Below, one piece after another: positions 33,776-42,307 of a stretch of DNA of 64,000 bases. The notes under the pieces are model-generated. The model was not told the DNA's origin and ran no database searches. It saw only the letters and a program-made list of their open reading frames with translations. This DNA comes from Kineococcus terrestris (GTDB taxonomy: Bacteria; Actinomycetota; Actinomycetes; Actinomycetales; Kineococcaceae). The position numbers and the translations under genes were made by a program. Positions within the stretch are counted from its first letter, which is position 1. Every line of letters starts with the position of its first letter. Location of the stretch: NCBI RefSeq assembly GCF_041020765.1, contig NZ_JBEUEJ010000005.1; one strand, written 5' to 3'.

Positions 33776-34731
33776 GCACCGACCCCACCGCCCGCGGCAT
33801 CGCCTTCACCAAGGGCCACGGCACCGAGAACGACTTCGTCCTCGTCGCCGACCCCGAGGGGACGTGGGACCCGGGACCCGCCGACGTCGCGCGCGTGTGC
33901 GACCGGCGCGCCGGGGTCGGCGCCGACGGCCTGGTGCGCGCCGTGCGCAGCGCGGCGCTCGCCGACGGCGCGGGGCTGGCCGCCGAGGCCGAGTGGTTCA
34001 TGGACTACCGCAACGCCGACGGCTCCGTGGCGGAGATGTGCGGCAACGGCGTGCGCGTCTTCGCCGAGTTCCTGCTCGCCGAGGGCTTCCTCGACGCCAG
34101 CGCCGGCGACGGGCGCTGGGTCGCGGTCGGCACCCGCGCGGGCGTCAAGCGCGTGCGCCGCGAGGGCCCGGGCCGCTGGACCGCCGACATGGGCCCCTGG
34201 CGGCTGACCGGCGGCGAGCGGGCCCTGGCCGACGGCACCGACGCCCTCGTCGCCGTCGCCGGCCTCGGCGGCGTCCCGCGCCCGGCGCTGTCGGTGGACC
34301 TGGGCAACCCGCACACCGTCGTGGCGCTCGCCGAGCCGGCCGAGCTGGAGGCCGCCGACCTCACCCGCGCCCCGGAGGTGCGGCCCGTGCCCGCGCACGG
34401 CACCAACGTCGAGCTGGTCGTCCCGCTGGACGCCGTGGACGTCACCGGCGACGCGGTCGCCGACCTGGGCGAGGTGCGGATGCGGGTGCACGAGCGCGGG
34501 GTCGGCGAGACCCGCTCCTGCGGGACCGGCGCGTGCGCGGCCGCCCTGGCCACGCGCGCCTGGGCCGGTCCCGGTGCCCCCGGCGCCTGGCGGGTCGAGG
34601 TGCCCGGCGGCGAGCTCGTCGTCACCGTCGGCGAGGGCTCGAGCCTGGTGGAGGGCACCGTCCTGCTCACCGGCCCGGCCGTGCTCGTGGCCTCCGGCGT
34701 CCTCGGCGACGCGCTGCTGCAGCCCGCCTGA
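33772..34731 (+). CDS. dapF: Diaminopimelate epimerase
   Basis: A 319-residue cofactor-independent epimerase converting LL- to meso-diaminopimelate for cell wall and lysine synthesis. The two catalytic cysteines are Cys90 (EMCGNGVRVF) and Cys250 (RSCGTGAC). Two mirror-image domains are evident, with GTENDFVLV at the start and DLGNPHTVV in the middle. Slightly longer than usual because of insertions near 60 and 125. GTG start overlaps the miaA stop, the standard miaA-dapF coupling. Confidence 0.96.
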   Translation: MSTDPTARGIAFTKGHGTENDFVLVADPEGTWDPGPADVARVCDRRAGVGADGLVRAVRSAALADGAGLAAEAEWFMDYRNADGSVAEMCGNGVRVFAEFLLAEGFLDASAGDGRWVAVGTRAGVKRVRREGPGRWTADMGPWRLTGGERALADGTDALVAVAGLGGVPRPALSVDLGNPHTVVALAEPAELEAADLTRAPEVRPVPAHGTNVELVVPLDAVDVTGDAVADLGEVRMRVHERGVGETRSCGTGACAAALATRAWAGPGAPGAWRVEVPGGELVVTVGEGSSLVEGTVLLTGPAVLVASGVLGDALLQPA

Positions 34732-34764
34732 CGGGCGCGCGGCGCGGTCCGGGTCGGTCCCGGG

Positions 34765-35451
34765 TCAGTCCCGGGTCAGCGTGAGCACCCGGAACCCCTT
34801 GGCGCTCGCGGTCCGGCGGGCGCTCACCCCCGGCACGCCGCCCTCCTCGAGCCAGCGCAGCAGCGAGTCCGCGCCCAGGTTCTTCTGCACCACCAGGTGC
34901 GCGCGCCCGCCCGGGGCCAGCCGCGCCCCCCACCGGCGCAGCATCCCGTGCAGCGCCGGCTTGCCCACGCGGATCGGCGGGTTGGACCACACCTCGGCGA
35001 AGGACACCTCCGGCGGCACCTCGTCCGGCGTCACCGCGCGCACCCGCACGCCCAGCCGCTCGGCGTTGCGGCGCACGAGGTCCAGGGCCCGCTCGTTGAC
35101 GTCGACGGCCCACACGGCGCGTCCCGGCTGGCGCAGCGCCAGCGTCAGCGCCACCGGCCCCCACCCGCAGCCCAGGTCCAGCACGTCGCCGGTCGCCGCG
35201 GGGTCCTCGGGCACGAGCGGCAGCAGCACCGCGGTGCCCGGGTCGACGCGGTCGGCGGAGAAGACCCCCCGCGCCGTCGTCACCGTCACGTCGCGGTCGG
35301 CCAGGCGCACCGCGACCTCGCGCCGCTCGTCGGCGGACGCCGGCCGCGCCGTGAAGTAGTGCTCCCCGTCCGTCGCCGGACCCGTCTCCGCGCTGGTCCC
35401 CGCGCCCGTCACCGGGGCCGTCCCCGCGCTGTCCGTCGTGCCACCCGCCAC
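34765..35451 (-). CDS. RsmC-like class I methyltransferase
   Basis: A 228-residue SAM-dependent methyltransferase. The SAM-binding motif is DLGCGWGPVAL, the acidic motif AVDVNERALDL, and the target-base motif SNPPI, as in 16S rRNA (guanine-1207-N2) methyltransferase RsmC, of which it is the catalytic half only. HYFTARPAS near 28 is typical of the actinobacterial form. GTG 35451 lies six bases after TACCCT on this strand. It converges on dapF and diverges from hflX. Confidence 0.85.
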   Translation of the reverse strand: MAGGTTDSAGTAPVTGAGTSAETGPATDGEHYFTARPASADERREVAVRLADRDVTVTTARGVFSADRVDPGTAVLLPLVPEDPAATGDVLDLGCGWGPVALTLALRQPGRAVWAVDVNERALDLVRRNAERLGVRVRAVTPDEVPPEVSFAEVWSNPPIRVGKPALHGMLRRWGARLAPGGRAHLVVQKNLGADSLLRWLEEGGVPGVSARRTASAKGFRVLTLTRD

Positions 35452-35457
35452 GGGGCC

Positions 35458-35463
35458 AGGGTA
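35458..35463 (-). promoter_or_regulatory. -10 element TACCCT of the RsmC-like gene
   Basis: On the minus strand TACCCT-GGCCCC-GTG gives a six-base spacing and no ribosome-binding site, consistent with a leaderless transcript. Confidence 0.5.
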
Positions 35464-35570
35464 GGTGCCCGGCGGAATCCGCTCGCCAGCCGCGGCGTTG
35501 CACTGAGACGCTGGACGTCCCGTCGGAGCGCGAGACCCGCGCCGGACGGCCGGCACGACCGAGGAGGTCC

Positions 35571-37235
35571 ATGAACCACCGCCACGACCGGGCGTCCACG
35601 ACGACCCGCCCGACCGGCGCGGCCCCCGTCGACGAGCAGAGCGGCTCGGACACCCGTCAGCGCGGGGCCGAGCAGCGGTCCGCCGACCAGGCGGAGCTCG
35701 ACCGCGCGCTCGCGCGCATCTTGCGCGGGCACGACCGGCACGAGGAGCACGAGCCGGTGGACGCCGACGGCGCTCCCGCCGCGCCGGACGACCAGCGCGC
35801 CGACCAGCGCGCCGACCAGCGCCCCGACCACGACGGCGGGCACGACGGCGGGCAGCGCGCCGACTACGACGGCGAGCAGCTCGACCTCGCCGACCGGCGC
35901 GCCCTGCGCCGCGCCGCCGGGCTGTCCACCGAGCTCGCCGACGTCACCGAGGTCGAGTACCGGCAGCTGCGCCTCGAGCGCGTCGTCCTGGCCGGGGTCT
36001 GGTCCTCGGCCGACTCCAGCCGCGAGGAGGCCGAGGTCTCCCTGCAGGAGCTCGCCGCCCTGGCCGCCACCGCCGGCTCCGACGTCCTCGACGGCGTCCT
36101 GCAGCGCCGCTCCACGCCCGACCCGGCCACCTACCTGGGCGCCGGTAAGGCGGCGGTGCTGGCCGACCTGGTCGCCGAGTCGGGCGCCGACACCGTCGTG
36201 TGCGACGGGGAGCTGTCCGCGTCCCAGCGCCGCGGGCTGGAGGACATCGTCAAGGTCAAGGTCGTCGACCGCACGGCCGTGATCCTCGACATCTTCGCCC
36301 AGCACGCCAAGAGCCGGGAGGGCAAGGCCCAGGTCGAGCTGGCGCAGCTGGAGTACCTGCTGCCGCGCCTGCGCGGCTGGGGCGAGTCGATGTCCCGGCA
36401 GGCCGGTGGCCGCGTCGCCGGCGGCGCGGGGATCGGTTCCCGCGGTCCCGGTGAGACGAAGATCGAGCTGGACCGCCGCCGCATCCGCGCGCGGATGGCC
36501 AAGCTGCGCCGGGAGATCCGCGGCATGGGCACCGCCCGCGACGCCAAGCGCTCCGTGCGCACGGCCCGCGCCGTCCCGTCGGTGGCCATCGCCGGGTACA
36601 CCAACGCGGGCAAGTCCTCGCTGCTGAACCGCCTGACCGGGGCCGGGGTGCTCGTCGAGGACGCGCTGTTCGCGACGCTGGACCCGACGGTGCGGCGCGC
36701 GCAGACCCCCGAGGGCCGGCCGTACACCCTGGCCGACACGGTCGGCTTCGTGCGCCGGCTGCCGCACCAGCTCGTCGAGGCCTTCCGCTCCACCCTGGAG
36801 GAGGTGGCCGAGGCCGACCTCGTCCTGCACGTCGTGGACGGCTCCCACCCCGACCCGGAGGGGCAGCTGGCCGCCGTGCGGGCCGTCCTGGCCGACGTCG
36901 ACGCACACCGCGTGCCCGAGCTGGTCGCGGTGAACAAGGCCGACCTGGCCGACCCGGAGGTCCTGCAGCGCCTGCTGGCCCGCGAGCGCGGCGCCGTCGT
37001 CGTCTCGGCCCGCACGGGCCGGGGCGTGGAGGAGCTGCGCGAGCGGGTGGCCCAGCTGCTGCCGGTGCCGGACGTCGAGCTGGAGGTGTGCGTGCCCTAC
37101 GACCGGGGTGACCTGGTCCACCGGGTGCACACCACCGGCCAGGTGCTGCAGGAGGAGCACACGGGTGCGGGCACCCGCCTGCTGGCCCGGGTCCGCCCGC
37201 GGCTGGCGGCGGAGCTGGACGGCTTCCGCGCCTGA
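35571..37235 (+). CDS. hflX: GTPase HflX
   Basis: A 554-residue ribosome-associated GTPase that splits stalled ribosomes. A disordered N-terminus (1-105) has Asp/Arg/Gln repeats (DQRADQRADQR). The HflX N-terminal domain includes TYLGAGKAAVLADLV and the glycine-rich GGAGIGSRGPGETKIE. The G domain has G1 GYTNAGKS at 342-349, G2 around FATLDPTV, G3 DTVGF and G4 NKAD. ATG 35571 is preceded by GAGGAGG. A very strong hairpin follows the stop. Confidence 0.96.
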   Translation: MNHRHDRASTTTRPTGAAPVDEQSGSDTRQRGAEQRSADQAELDRALARILRGHDRHEEHEPVDADGAPAAPDDQRADQRADQRPDHDGGHDGGQRADYDGEQLDLADRRALRRAAGLSTELADVTEVEYRQLRLERVVLAGVWSSADSSREEAEVSLQELAALAATAGSDVLDGVLQRRSTPDPATYLGAGKAAVLADLVAESGADTVVCDGELSASQRRGLEDIVKVKVVDRTAVILDIFAQHAKSREGKAQVELAQLEYLLPRLRGWGESMSRQAGGRVAGGAGIGSRGPGETKIELDRRRIRARMAKLRREIRGMGTARDAKRSVRTARAVPSVAIAGYTNAGKSSLLNRLTGAGVLVEDALFATLDPTVRRAQTPEGRPYTLADTVGFVRRLPHQLVEAFRSTLEEVAEADLVLHVVDGSHPDPEGQLAAVRAVLADVDAHRVPELVAVNKADLADPEVLQRLLARERGAVVVSARTGRGVEELRERVAQLLPVPDVELEVCVPYDRGDLVHRVHTTGQVLQEEHTGAGTRLLARVRPRLAAELDGFRA

Positions 37236-37246
37236 CGTCCCGCACG

Positions 37247-37289
37247 AGCACGAGCGCCCCCGACCGTCGCGGTCGGGGGCACTCGTGCT
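37247..37289 (+). terminator. Two-part terminator hairpin after hflX
   Basis: An 8-bp lower stem (37247-37254 with 37282-37289) and an 11-bp upper stem (37256-37266 with 37270-37280) are separated by one C/A mismatch, closing on a three-base loop. No U-tract. Confidence 0.9.
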
Positions 37290-37363
37290 GTGGACGGCCT
37301 CCGGCGGCGCGCCGCGCTGTGGACGGGCGGGGACTGTCGGGGCCGTCGGGGAGGATGGCGACC

Positions 37364-39460
37364 GTGAGTACCACGACCTCCCGGGGCCCGGCGACGGAGA
37401 CGGTCGATCCCGCCGACCCCACCGACCTCGCCGACCCGGCCGCCGGGGACGGCGGGGTCGGCGCCGAGGAGGCCGTCCGGCTGCTGTCCGCGGTCGTGGA
37501 CGTCCTGGGCGGGCAGCGCCGCGAGGGGCAGGAGCGGATGGCGCGGGCCGTCGCCGACGCCGTCGGGACGCGCCGGCACCTGCTCGTGCAGGCCGGCACG
37601 GGCACGGGGAAGTCGATGGCCTACCTGGTGCCCGCCGCGGCGCACGCCGTGCGCACCGGCCGCGCCGTGGTCGTCTCCACCGCGACCCTGGCCCTGCAGG
37701 CGCAGGTCGTCGAGCGGGACCTGCCCCGGCTGGCGCAGGCGCTCGCCCCGCACCTGGAGCGCGAGCCGACGTGGGAGCTGCTGAAGGGGCGCGCCAACTA
37801 CTTGTGCCGCAACAAGCTCGACGGCGGCTTCCCGGTCGAGGAGGCCGCCCTCTTCGACGTGGGCGCGGCCGGCGGGGGAGGTGAGGACCCGGGGGCGGGG
37901 CGCCTGGGCCGGGAGGTGGTGCGCCTGCGCGAGTGGGCGGCGACCACGGCCACGGGCGACCGCGACGAGCTCGACCCGGGCGTGTCCGAGCGCGCCTGGC
38001 GCCAGGTGTCGGTGTCGGCGCGCGAGTGCCTGGGCGCCCAGCGCTGCCCCGTGGCCGCCGAGTGCTTCTCCGAGCGGGTGCGCGCCCGCGCCCGCACCGT
38101 CGACGTCGTGGTGACGAACCACGCGATGACGGCCATCGACGCCCTGGAGGGCGGCCAGCTGCTGCCCGAGCACGACCTCCTCGTCGTCGACGAGGCCCAC
38201 GAGCTGGCGGACCGGGTGACGGCCGTGGCCACGGCCGAGCTGTCGGCCGCGGTGGTGGCGGCCGCGAGCCGCCGCCTGCGCCGCTCGGCCGGGGTGGTCT
38301 CCGAGGACCTGGACGACGCGGGCGTCGCGCTCGACGCCGCGCTGGAGACGGCGCCGCCGGGACGGCTGGACCGCTGGCCCGAGCAGCTGGCCGCGGCGGT
38401 CGTGTCCGTGCGCGACGCCGCCCGCGCGTCGCTGAGCCTGCTCAAGGACGCCGGCGAGGGCGAGGACGGCGAGCAGCGCGGCGCCCGCCACCTGGCCCGC
38501 GCCGCCGTGCAGGAGGTCTTCACCACCGCCTCGCGCCTGGCCGAGGACGCCGACCACGACGTCGCCTGGGTCAGCGGTGGCGGCGGCGGGCGCGGTCCGG
38601 GCAGCGGCGCCCGGCCCGCGCTGCACGTGGCGCCGCTGGGCGTGGCCGGCCTGCTGCGCGAGAGGGTCTTCGCCGAGCGGACCGTCGTCGCCACGTCGGC
38701 GACGCTGGCGCTCGGCGGCGCGTTCGACGCCGTCGCGGGCTCCTTCGGGCTGCGCCGCGGTGGTCCGCGGCCCGCCGACGCCGTGCCGTGGACCGGGCTG
38801 GACGTCGGCAGCCCCTTCGACTACCCGCGGCAGGGGATCCTCTACGTGGCCCGGCACCTGCCGCCGCCGGGCCGCTCGGGCGCGGACGGTGCCGTCCTCG
38901 ACGAGATCGCGGCGCTCGTGGAGGCCGCCGGCGGGCGCACGCTGGGGCTGTTCTCCTCCCGCCGCGCCGCGGAGGAGGCGGCCGCGGCGGCGCGCGAGCG
39001 CCTCGGCCCGGCGCTGCCGGTCCTGTGCCAGGGCGACGACCGGCTGCCGCGCCTGGTCAGCCGCTTCGCCGACGACCCGGCGACGTCCCTGTTCGGGACG
39101 CTGTCGCTGTGGCAGGGCGTCGACGTGCCCGGCTCCTCCTGCTCGCTGGTCCTCGTCGACCGCATCCCGTTCCCGCGGCCGGACGACCCGCTGCTGTCCG
39201 CCCGGGCGCGGGCCGTGGATGCCGCGGGCGGCAACGGCTTCCTGTCCGTGTCGGTCTCCCACGCCGCCGTGCGCCTGGCGCAGGGAGCCGGGCGGCTGGT
39301 GCGGGCCTCCGCCGACCGCGGTGTGGTGGCCGTCCTGGACCCCCGGTTGGCCACGGCCCGCTACGGCGCCTTCCTGCGCGCCAGCCTGCCCCCCTTCTGG
39401 GGGACGGCATCACCGGAGGTCGCACGGGACGCCCTGCGCCGCCTGCGCGCACCCGGGTGA
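37364..39460 (+). CDS. DinG/XPD-like ATP-dependent DNA helicase
   Basis: A 698-residue superfamily-2 helicase of the DinG/XPD group. Walker A is AGTGTGKS at 77-84 and the DEAH box is VVDEAHEL. Between them four cysteines (YLCRN, RECLG and QRCPVAAEC) form a likely 4Fe-4S cluster. The C-terminal half has ATSATLALG, GTLSLWQGVDVPG (motif V) and QGAGRLVRAS (motif VI, QxxGRxxR). It probably clears R-loops or structured DNA. GTG 37364 fits the -10-like GAGGAT seven bases upstream; ATG 37355 is the alternative. No LexA box was seen in front of it. Confidence 0.93.
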   Translation: MSTTTSRGPATETVDPADPTDLADPAAGDGGVGAEEAVRLLSAVVDVLGGQRREGQERMARAVADAVGTRRHLLVQAGTGTGKSMAYLVPAAAHAVRTGRAVVVSTATLALQAQVVERDLPRLAQALAPHLEREPTWELLKGRANYLCRNKLDGGFPVEEAALFDVGAAGGGGEDPGAGRLGREVVRLREWAATTATGDRDELDPGVSERAWRQVSVSARECLGAQRCPVAAECFSERVRARARTVDVVVTNHAMTAIDALEGGQLLPEHDLLVVDEAHELADRVTAVATAELSAAVVAAASRRLRRSAGVVSEDLDDAGVALDAALETAPPGRLDRWPEQLAAAVVSVRDAARASLSLLKDAGEGEDGEQRGARHLARAAVQEVFTTASRLAEDADHDVAWVSGGGGGRGPGSGARPALHVAPLGVAGLLRERVFAERTVVATSATLALGGAFDAVAGSFGLRRGGPRPADAVPWTGLDVGSPFDYPRQGILYVARHLPPPGRSGADGAVLDEIAALVEAAGGRTLGLFSSRRAAEEAAAAARERLGPALPVLCQGDDRLPRLVSRFADDPATSLFGTLSLWQGVDVPGSSCSLVLVDRIPFPRPDDPLLSARARAVDAAGGNGFLSVSVSHAAVRLAQGAGRLVRASADRGVVAVLDPRLATARYGAFLRASLPPFWGTASPEVARDALRRLRAPG

Positions 39461-39511
39461 TCCTCGCTACCTCCTGCTGACGGGCGCTGCACCGGGTGGC
39501 ATCCTCTCGGC

Positions 39512-40180
39512 GTGGCCATCGTCGGCTTCCTGCACACCGCGGACGCGCACGTCCGCACCTTCAGCGACCTCCTCGCCGAGCGTGACCGCCGCGTCGAGCC
39601 GCGCCACCTGGTCGACTCGGGGCTGCACACCGCGGCCCGCCGGTCCGGCCTCGAGCACGTGCGGCCCTCCGTCGCCGACCGGCTGCGCCGGCTCGTCGCC
39701 GAGGGCGCCGACGTCGTCGTCTGCACCTGCTCGACGGTGGGGCCGGTGGCCGAGGAGATCGGCCTGGAGCTGGAGGTGCCCGTGCTGCGGGTGGACCGCC
39801 CGATGGCCGAGGCCGCCGTCGTGGCCGGCCGGCGCATCGCCGTGGTCAGCTCGCTGCCCGAGGCCGCCGCGAGCGCCCTGCCCCTGCTGCGCGAGTGCGC
39901 GCGCGAGGCCGAGCGCGACGTGGAGCTCGTGCCCGTGGACTGCCCCGGTACCTGGCCCGCCTTCGAGGAGGGCGACCTCATCACCTACGCCACGAGCGTG
40001 GCCGAGGCGGTGCGCTGCGCCGTGCGCTCCGCCGAGCCGCCCGTCGACGTCGTCGTCCTGGCCCAGGCGAGCATGGTCGTGGCCGCGCCGCTGCTGCGGG
40101 ACCTGCACGTGCCGGTGCTGACCACCCCCCGGCTGGCCGTGGAGGCGGCCGTGGAGCGCGTGGTCGGCGCGGCGATCTGA
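39512..40180 (+). CDS. Asp/Glu racemase-family protein
   Basis: A 222-residue protein of the aspartate/glutamate/hydantoin racemase superfamily. The first catalytic-type Cys lies in VVCTCSTVGPVAEE. The second position, usually a Cys, reads VVLAQASMVV, so a two-base racemase mechanism is unlikely; this variant group has no proven substrate. HTADAHVRTF near the start and DLITYATSVAEAVRC are further family marks. GTG 39512 lies six bases after CATCCT. Convergent with lexA. Confidence 0.75.
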   Translation: MAIVGFLHTADAHVRTFSDLLAERDRRVEPRHLVDSGLHTAARRSGLEHVRPSVADRLRRLVAEGADVVVCTCSTVGPVAEEIGLELEVPVLRVDRPMAEAAVVAGRRIAVVSSLPEAAASALPLLRECAREAERDVELVPVDCPGTWPAFEEGDLITYATSVAEAVRCAVRSAEPPVDVVVLAQASMVVAAPLLRDLHVPVLTTPRLAVEAAVERVVGAAI

Positions 40181-40184
40181 CCCC

Positions 40185-40206
40185 CCCCGGCCGCGACCGG
40201 CCGGGG
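40185..40206. terminator. Bidirectional hairpin between the racemase gene and lexA
   Basis: A 9-bp perfect stem (40185-40193 with 40198-40206) with a CGAC loop fills the 32-base gap between two convergent stops. Confidence 0.75.
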
Positions 40207-40212
40207 CGGGGC

Positions 40213-40944
40213 TCACAGGGAGCGCAGGACGGCCGTCACGCGGCCCAGGACGACGGCGTCGTCGGCGTCGATCGGCTCGTACAGGGCGTTGCGGGGCAGC
40301 AGCCGGACGTGGCCGTCCTTGCGCTGCAGCACCTTGACCGTCGCCTCGCCGTCGATCATCGCCGCCACCACGTCGCCGTTGTCGGCGGTGGGCTGCTGGC
40401 GCACGACCACCCAGTCGCCGTCGCAGATGGCGGCCTCGACCATCGAGTCCCCGACCACGCGCAGCACGAAGTGCTGACCCGCCCCGACGATCTCGGCGGG
40501 CAGGGGGAAGACGTCCTCGACCAGCTGCTCGGCGAGGATCGGGCCGCCGGCGGCGATGCGCCCCACGACGGGCACCCAGGTGGGCGCCGGGTGCGCCTCG
40601 TCCCCGTCGAGCGCGCCGCCGGTGACGGCGTCGGCCGGGGGAGGCGCCACGACCTCCAGCGTGCGGGGCCGGCGCGGGTCCTTGCGCAGGTACCCCAGCC
40701 GCTCCAGCGTGCGCACCTGGTGGGCGACGCTGCTGGGGCTGGTCAGCCCCACGGCGGCGCCGATCTCGCGCAGGCTCGGCGGGTAGCCGTTGCGGCCGAC
40801 CGCCTCGCGGATGGCCTCGAGCACCCCGCGCTGGCGGGGGGTCAGCCCGGCGGCGTCCAACCCCCGGTCGGGCAGGGCGTGCACCGTGGCCGTCGCGTCC
40901 TCCGGCGCCGGCTGCCCGGCCCGCTCCTCGACCTGGTCGGCCAC
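40213..40944 (-). CDS. lexA: SOS repressor LexA
   Basis: A 243-residue LexA. Residues 33-95 are a winged helix-turn-helix (GLTPRQRGVLEAIREAVGRN, then SLREIGAAVGLTSPSSVAHQ). The self-cleavage site is Ala132-Gly133 in GRIAAGGPI, and the S24-type catalytic dyad is Ser167 (VVGDSMVE) and Lys204 (ATVKVLQ). The N-terminus carries a 32-residue extension common in actinobacteria. GTG 40944 has GGGAGGAG upstream. Its promoter overlaps a LexA box, so it is autoregulated. Confidence 0.97.
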   Translation of the reverse strand: MADQVEERAGQPAPEDATATVHALPDRGLDAAGLTPRQRGVLEAIREAVGRNGYPPSLREIGAAVGLTSPSSVAHQVRTLERLGYLRKDPRRPRTLEVVAPPPADAVTGGALDGDEAHPAPTWVPVVGRIAAGGPILAEQLVEDVFPLPAEIVGAGQHFVLRVVGDSMVEAAICDGDWVVVRQQPTADNGDVVAAMIDGEATVKVLQRKDGHVRLLPRNALYEPIDADDAVVLGRVTAVLRSL

Positions 40945-41014
40945 CTCGGCTCCTCCCCCCCGCGCGCACCGCCGGTCCCCGGCGGCCGCCGCCCCCGCAG
41001 CGGGCGGCAGCCCG

Positions 41015-41043
41015 ACCGTAGCGCGCGGCCGGTCGCCGATCAA
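41015..41043 (-). promoter_or_regulatory. lexA promoter
   Basis: On the minus strand TTGATC (41043-41038), 17 bases of spacer and TACGGT (41020-41015) form a good vegetative promoter. The -35 lies inside the LexA box. Confidence 0.7.
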
Positions 41044-41055
41044 ACACCTGTTCGA
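41040..41055. promoter_or_regulatory. LexA box in the lexA/DUF2277 divergent region
   Basis: TCAAAC-ACCT-GTTCGA differs from TCGAAC-N4-GTTCGA at one base. It overlaps the lexA -35 and lies 25 bases upstream of the DUF2277 -35. Confidence 0.8.
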
Positions 41056-41079
41056 AGCGTGTCGCCCCTGGCGCGGCCC

Positions 41080-41108
41080 TTGACGGGACCGTCCCCCGCG
41101 CCCACCCT
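41080..41108 (+). promoter_or_regulatory. Promoter of the DUF2277 gene
   Basis: TTGACG (41080-41085), a 17-base spacer and CACCCT (41103-41108) precede the ATG by seven bases. This is the most complete -35/-10 pair in front of an apparently leaderless gene in the window. Confidence 0.65.
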
Positions 41109-41115
41109 CCGCGGC

Positions 41116-41382
41116 ATGTGCCGGAGCATCCACCAGCTGCACAACGTCGAGCCGCCCGCCACGGGGGAGGAGGCCCGCGCCGCCGCGCTGCAGTACGTGC
41201 GCAAGGTCGCCGGGACGACCCGTCCGTCGCGGCGCAACCAGGACGCCTTCGACCGCGCCGTCGAGGCCGTGGCCGCCGCCACCGAGGAGCTGCTCGGCTC
41301 GCTGGTGACCGCGGCGCCCCCGCGCGAGCGCGAGATGCTCGCCGCGCGGGCCCGCGAGCGCGCCGCGCGCCGCTACGCCTGA
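41116..41382 (+). CDS. DUF2277 protein
   Basis: An 88-residue basic helical protein of the DUF2277 family. It opens MCRSIHQLHNVEPPATGEE, has ALQYVRKVAGTTRPSRRN and ends in an Arg-rich helix (ARARERAARRYA). The family is widespread in bacteria with no assigned function; the Cys2 and His6/His9 positions near the N-terminus are conserved. Placement beside the LexA box makes DNA-damage control possible but unproved. Confidence 0.85.
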   Translation: MCRSIHQLHNVEPPATGEEARAAALQYVRKVAGTTRPSRRNQDAFDRAVEAVAAATEELLGSLVTAAPPREREMLAARARERAARRYA

Positions 41383-41490
41383 GCCCGCGGTCCGGCCGGG
41401 CGGCCGGTCGCGGGGTCGGTCGCGGGGGCGGGGGGACGGGCGCGGGCCTCGTGTCGTACCCGGGTGGCAGCGTGCGCCGCGCACGCCGGG

Positions 41491-41505
41491 TCGAACGCTG
41501 TTCGA
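41491..41505. promoter_or_regulatory. LexA-like palindrome with 3-base spacer
   Basis: TCGAAC-GCT-GTTCGA has two perfect half-sites but three rather than four central bases. It lies upstream of a candidate -35 (TTGCGC at 41514) of the LysM gene. Confidence 0.55.
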
Positions 41506-41556
41506 CCGCGGTCTTGCGCACCACCGGTGCCGCGGTGGTACAACTGCCGGGCCCCT

Positions 41557-41572
41557 TCGAACACCTGTTCGA
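41557..41572. promoter_or_regulatory. Perfect LexA box upstream of the LysM gene
   Basis: TCGAAC-ACCT-GTTCGA is an exact match to the actinobacterial LexA operator. It lies just downstream of a TACAAC -10 candidate (about 41540) and 33 bases before the LysM GTG. Confidence 0.88.
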
Positions 41573-41604
41573 GGAGGCGCCCGACCGAGATGGAGGCCAC
41601 CCCC

Positions 41605-42147
41605 GTGAGCGCCACCGCCCTCGTCCCCGTCCCGACCGTCCCGCGCCGCGCGGGCACCCCGGCGCTCCCGGGCCGCGGCCGCCCGCAGCGGCCGGCCCGG
41701 GGAGCCCGTCCGCGGTCGTCCGCCGTCCTGGTCCTCGTGCCCACGGGCCCCGACTGCCACCGCGCCCCGGTCCCGGCACCGCGGCGGGCGGTGCCCGCGC
41801 CGCCGCGCGCCGACCGCCGCCCGCTGCGCCTGACCCGCCGCGGCCGGCTGGCCCTGACCACGGCCGCGGCGACCCTGCTGACCTGCACGGCCGTGGCGGC
41901 GGTGGGAGCGGTCGCGGACGGCGGGCGGGCGCCCGCGCGGGCCCCGCACGCGCCCCTGGTGGCCGCCGCCTCCGCGGCTCCGGTCACCGTCACCGTCCTG
42001 CCCGGGCAGACGCTGTCGCAGATCGCGGCCCAGTGGGCCCCCGACGCCGACTGGCGCGAGGTGGCCGCCCGGATCGTCGTCCTCAACGACCTGCCCTCGC
42101 ACGCGCTGCAGGCCGGTCAGCGGCTGAGCCTGCCGGTCCTGGACTGA
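41605..42147 (+). CDS. SOS-controlled LysM envelope protein (probable division inhibitor)
   Basis: A 180-residue protein with a basic Pro/Arg-rich cytoplasmic N-terminus, one membrane helix (LALTTAAATLLTCTAVAAVGAV, about 95-117) and a C-terminal LysM domain (VTVLPGQTLSQIAAQW to the end) that binds peptidoglycan. Position beside lexA and before nrdR matches mycobacterial Rv2719c (ChiZ) and corynebacterial DivS, which block division during SOS. By synteny and the perfect LexA box it should act the same way. GTG 41605 has GGAGG eight bases upstream; ATG 41590 is an alternative. Confidence 0.85.
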   Translation: MSATALVPVPTVPRRAGTPALPGRGRPQRPARGARPRSSAVLVLVPTGPDCHRAPVPAPRRAVPAPPRADRRPLRLTRRGRLALTTAAATLLTCTAVAAVGAVADGGRAPARAPHAPLVAAASAAPVTVTVLPGQTLSQIAAQWAPDADWREVAARIVVLNDLPSHALQAGQRLSLPVLD

Positions 42148-42307
42148 TCCGCGGGCCGGGCGGCGCGGGGCGGGGACGGCCGTGACGGGCGAGCAGCGGG
42201 TGACGGGCGCCGCCGGGTGGCGGCGCGGTGCGCTACCGTGCGCACCACCGGGCCCGCGCGCCGCCGCGTGCGAGGGCCGAGGCGCCACCGCGCGGGAGGG
42301 AACCGGC

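Noticed and set aside
42148..42307. NrdR box or riboswitch in the nrdR leader
   Set aside because: Only a candidate -10 was seen; no NrdR-box pair and no conserved riboswitch core could be recognised by eye.
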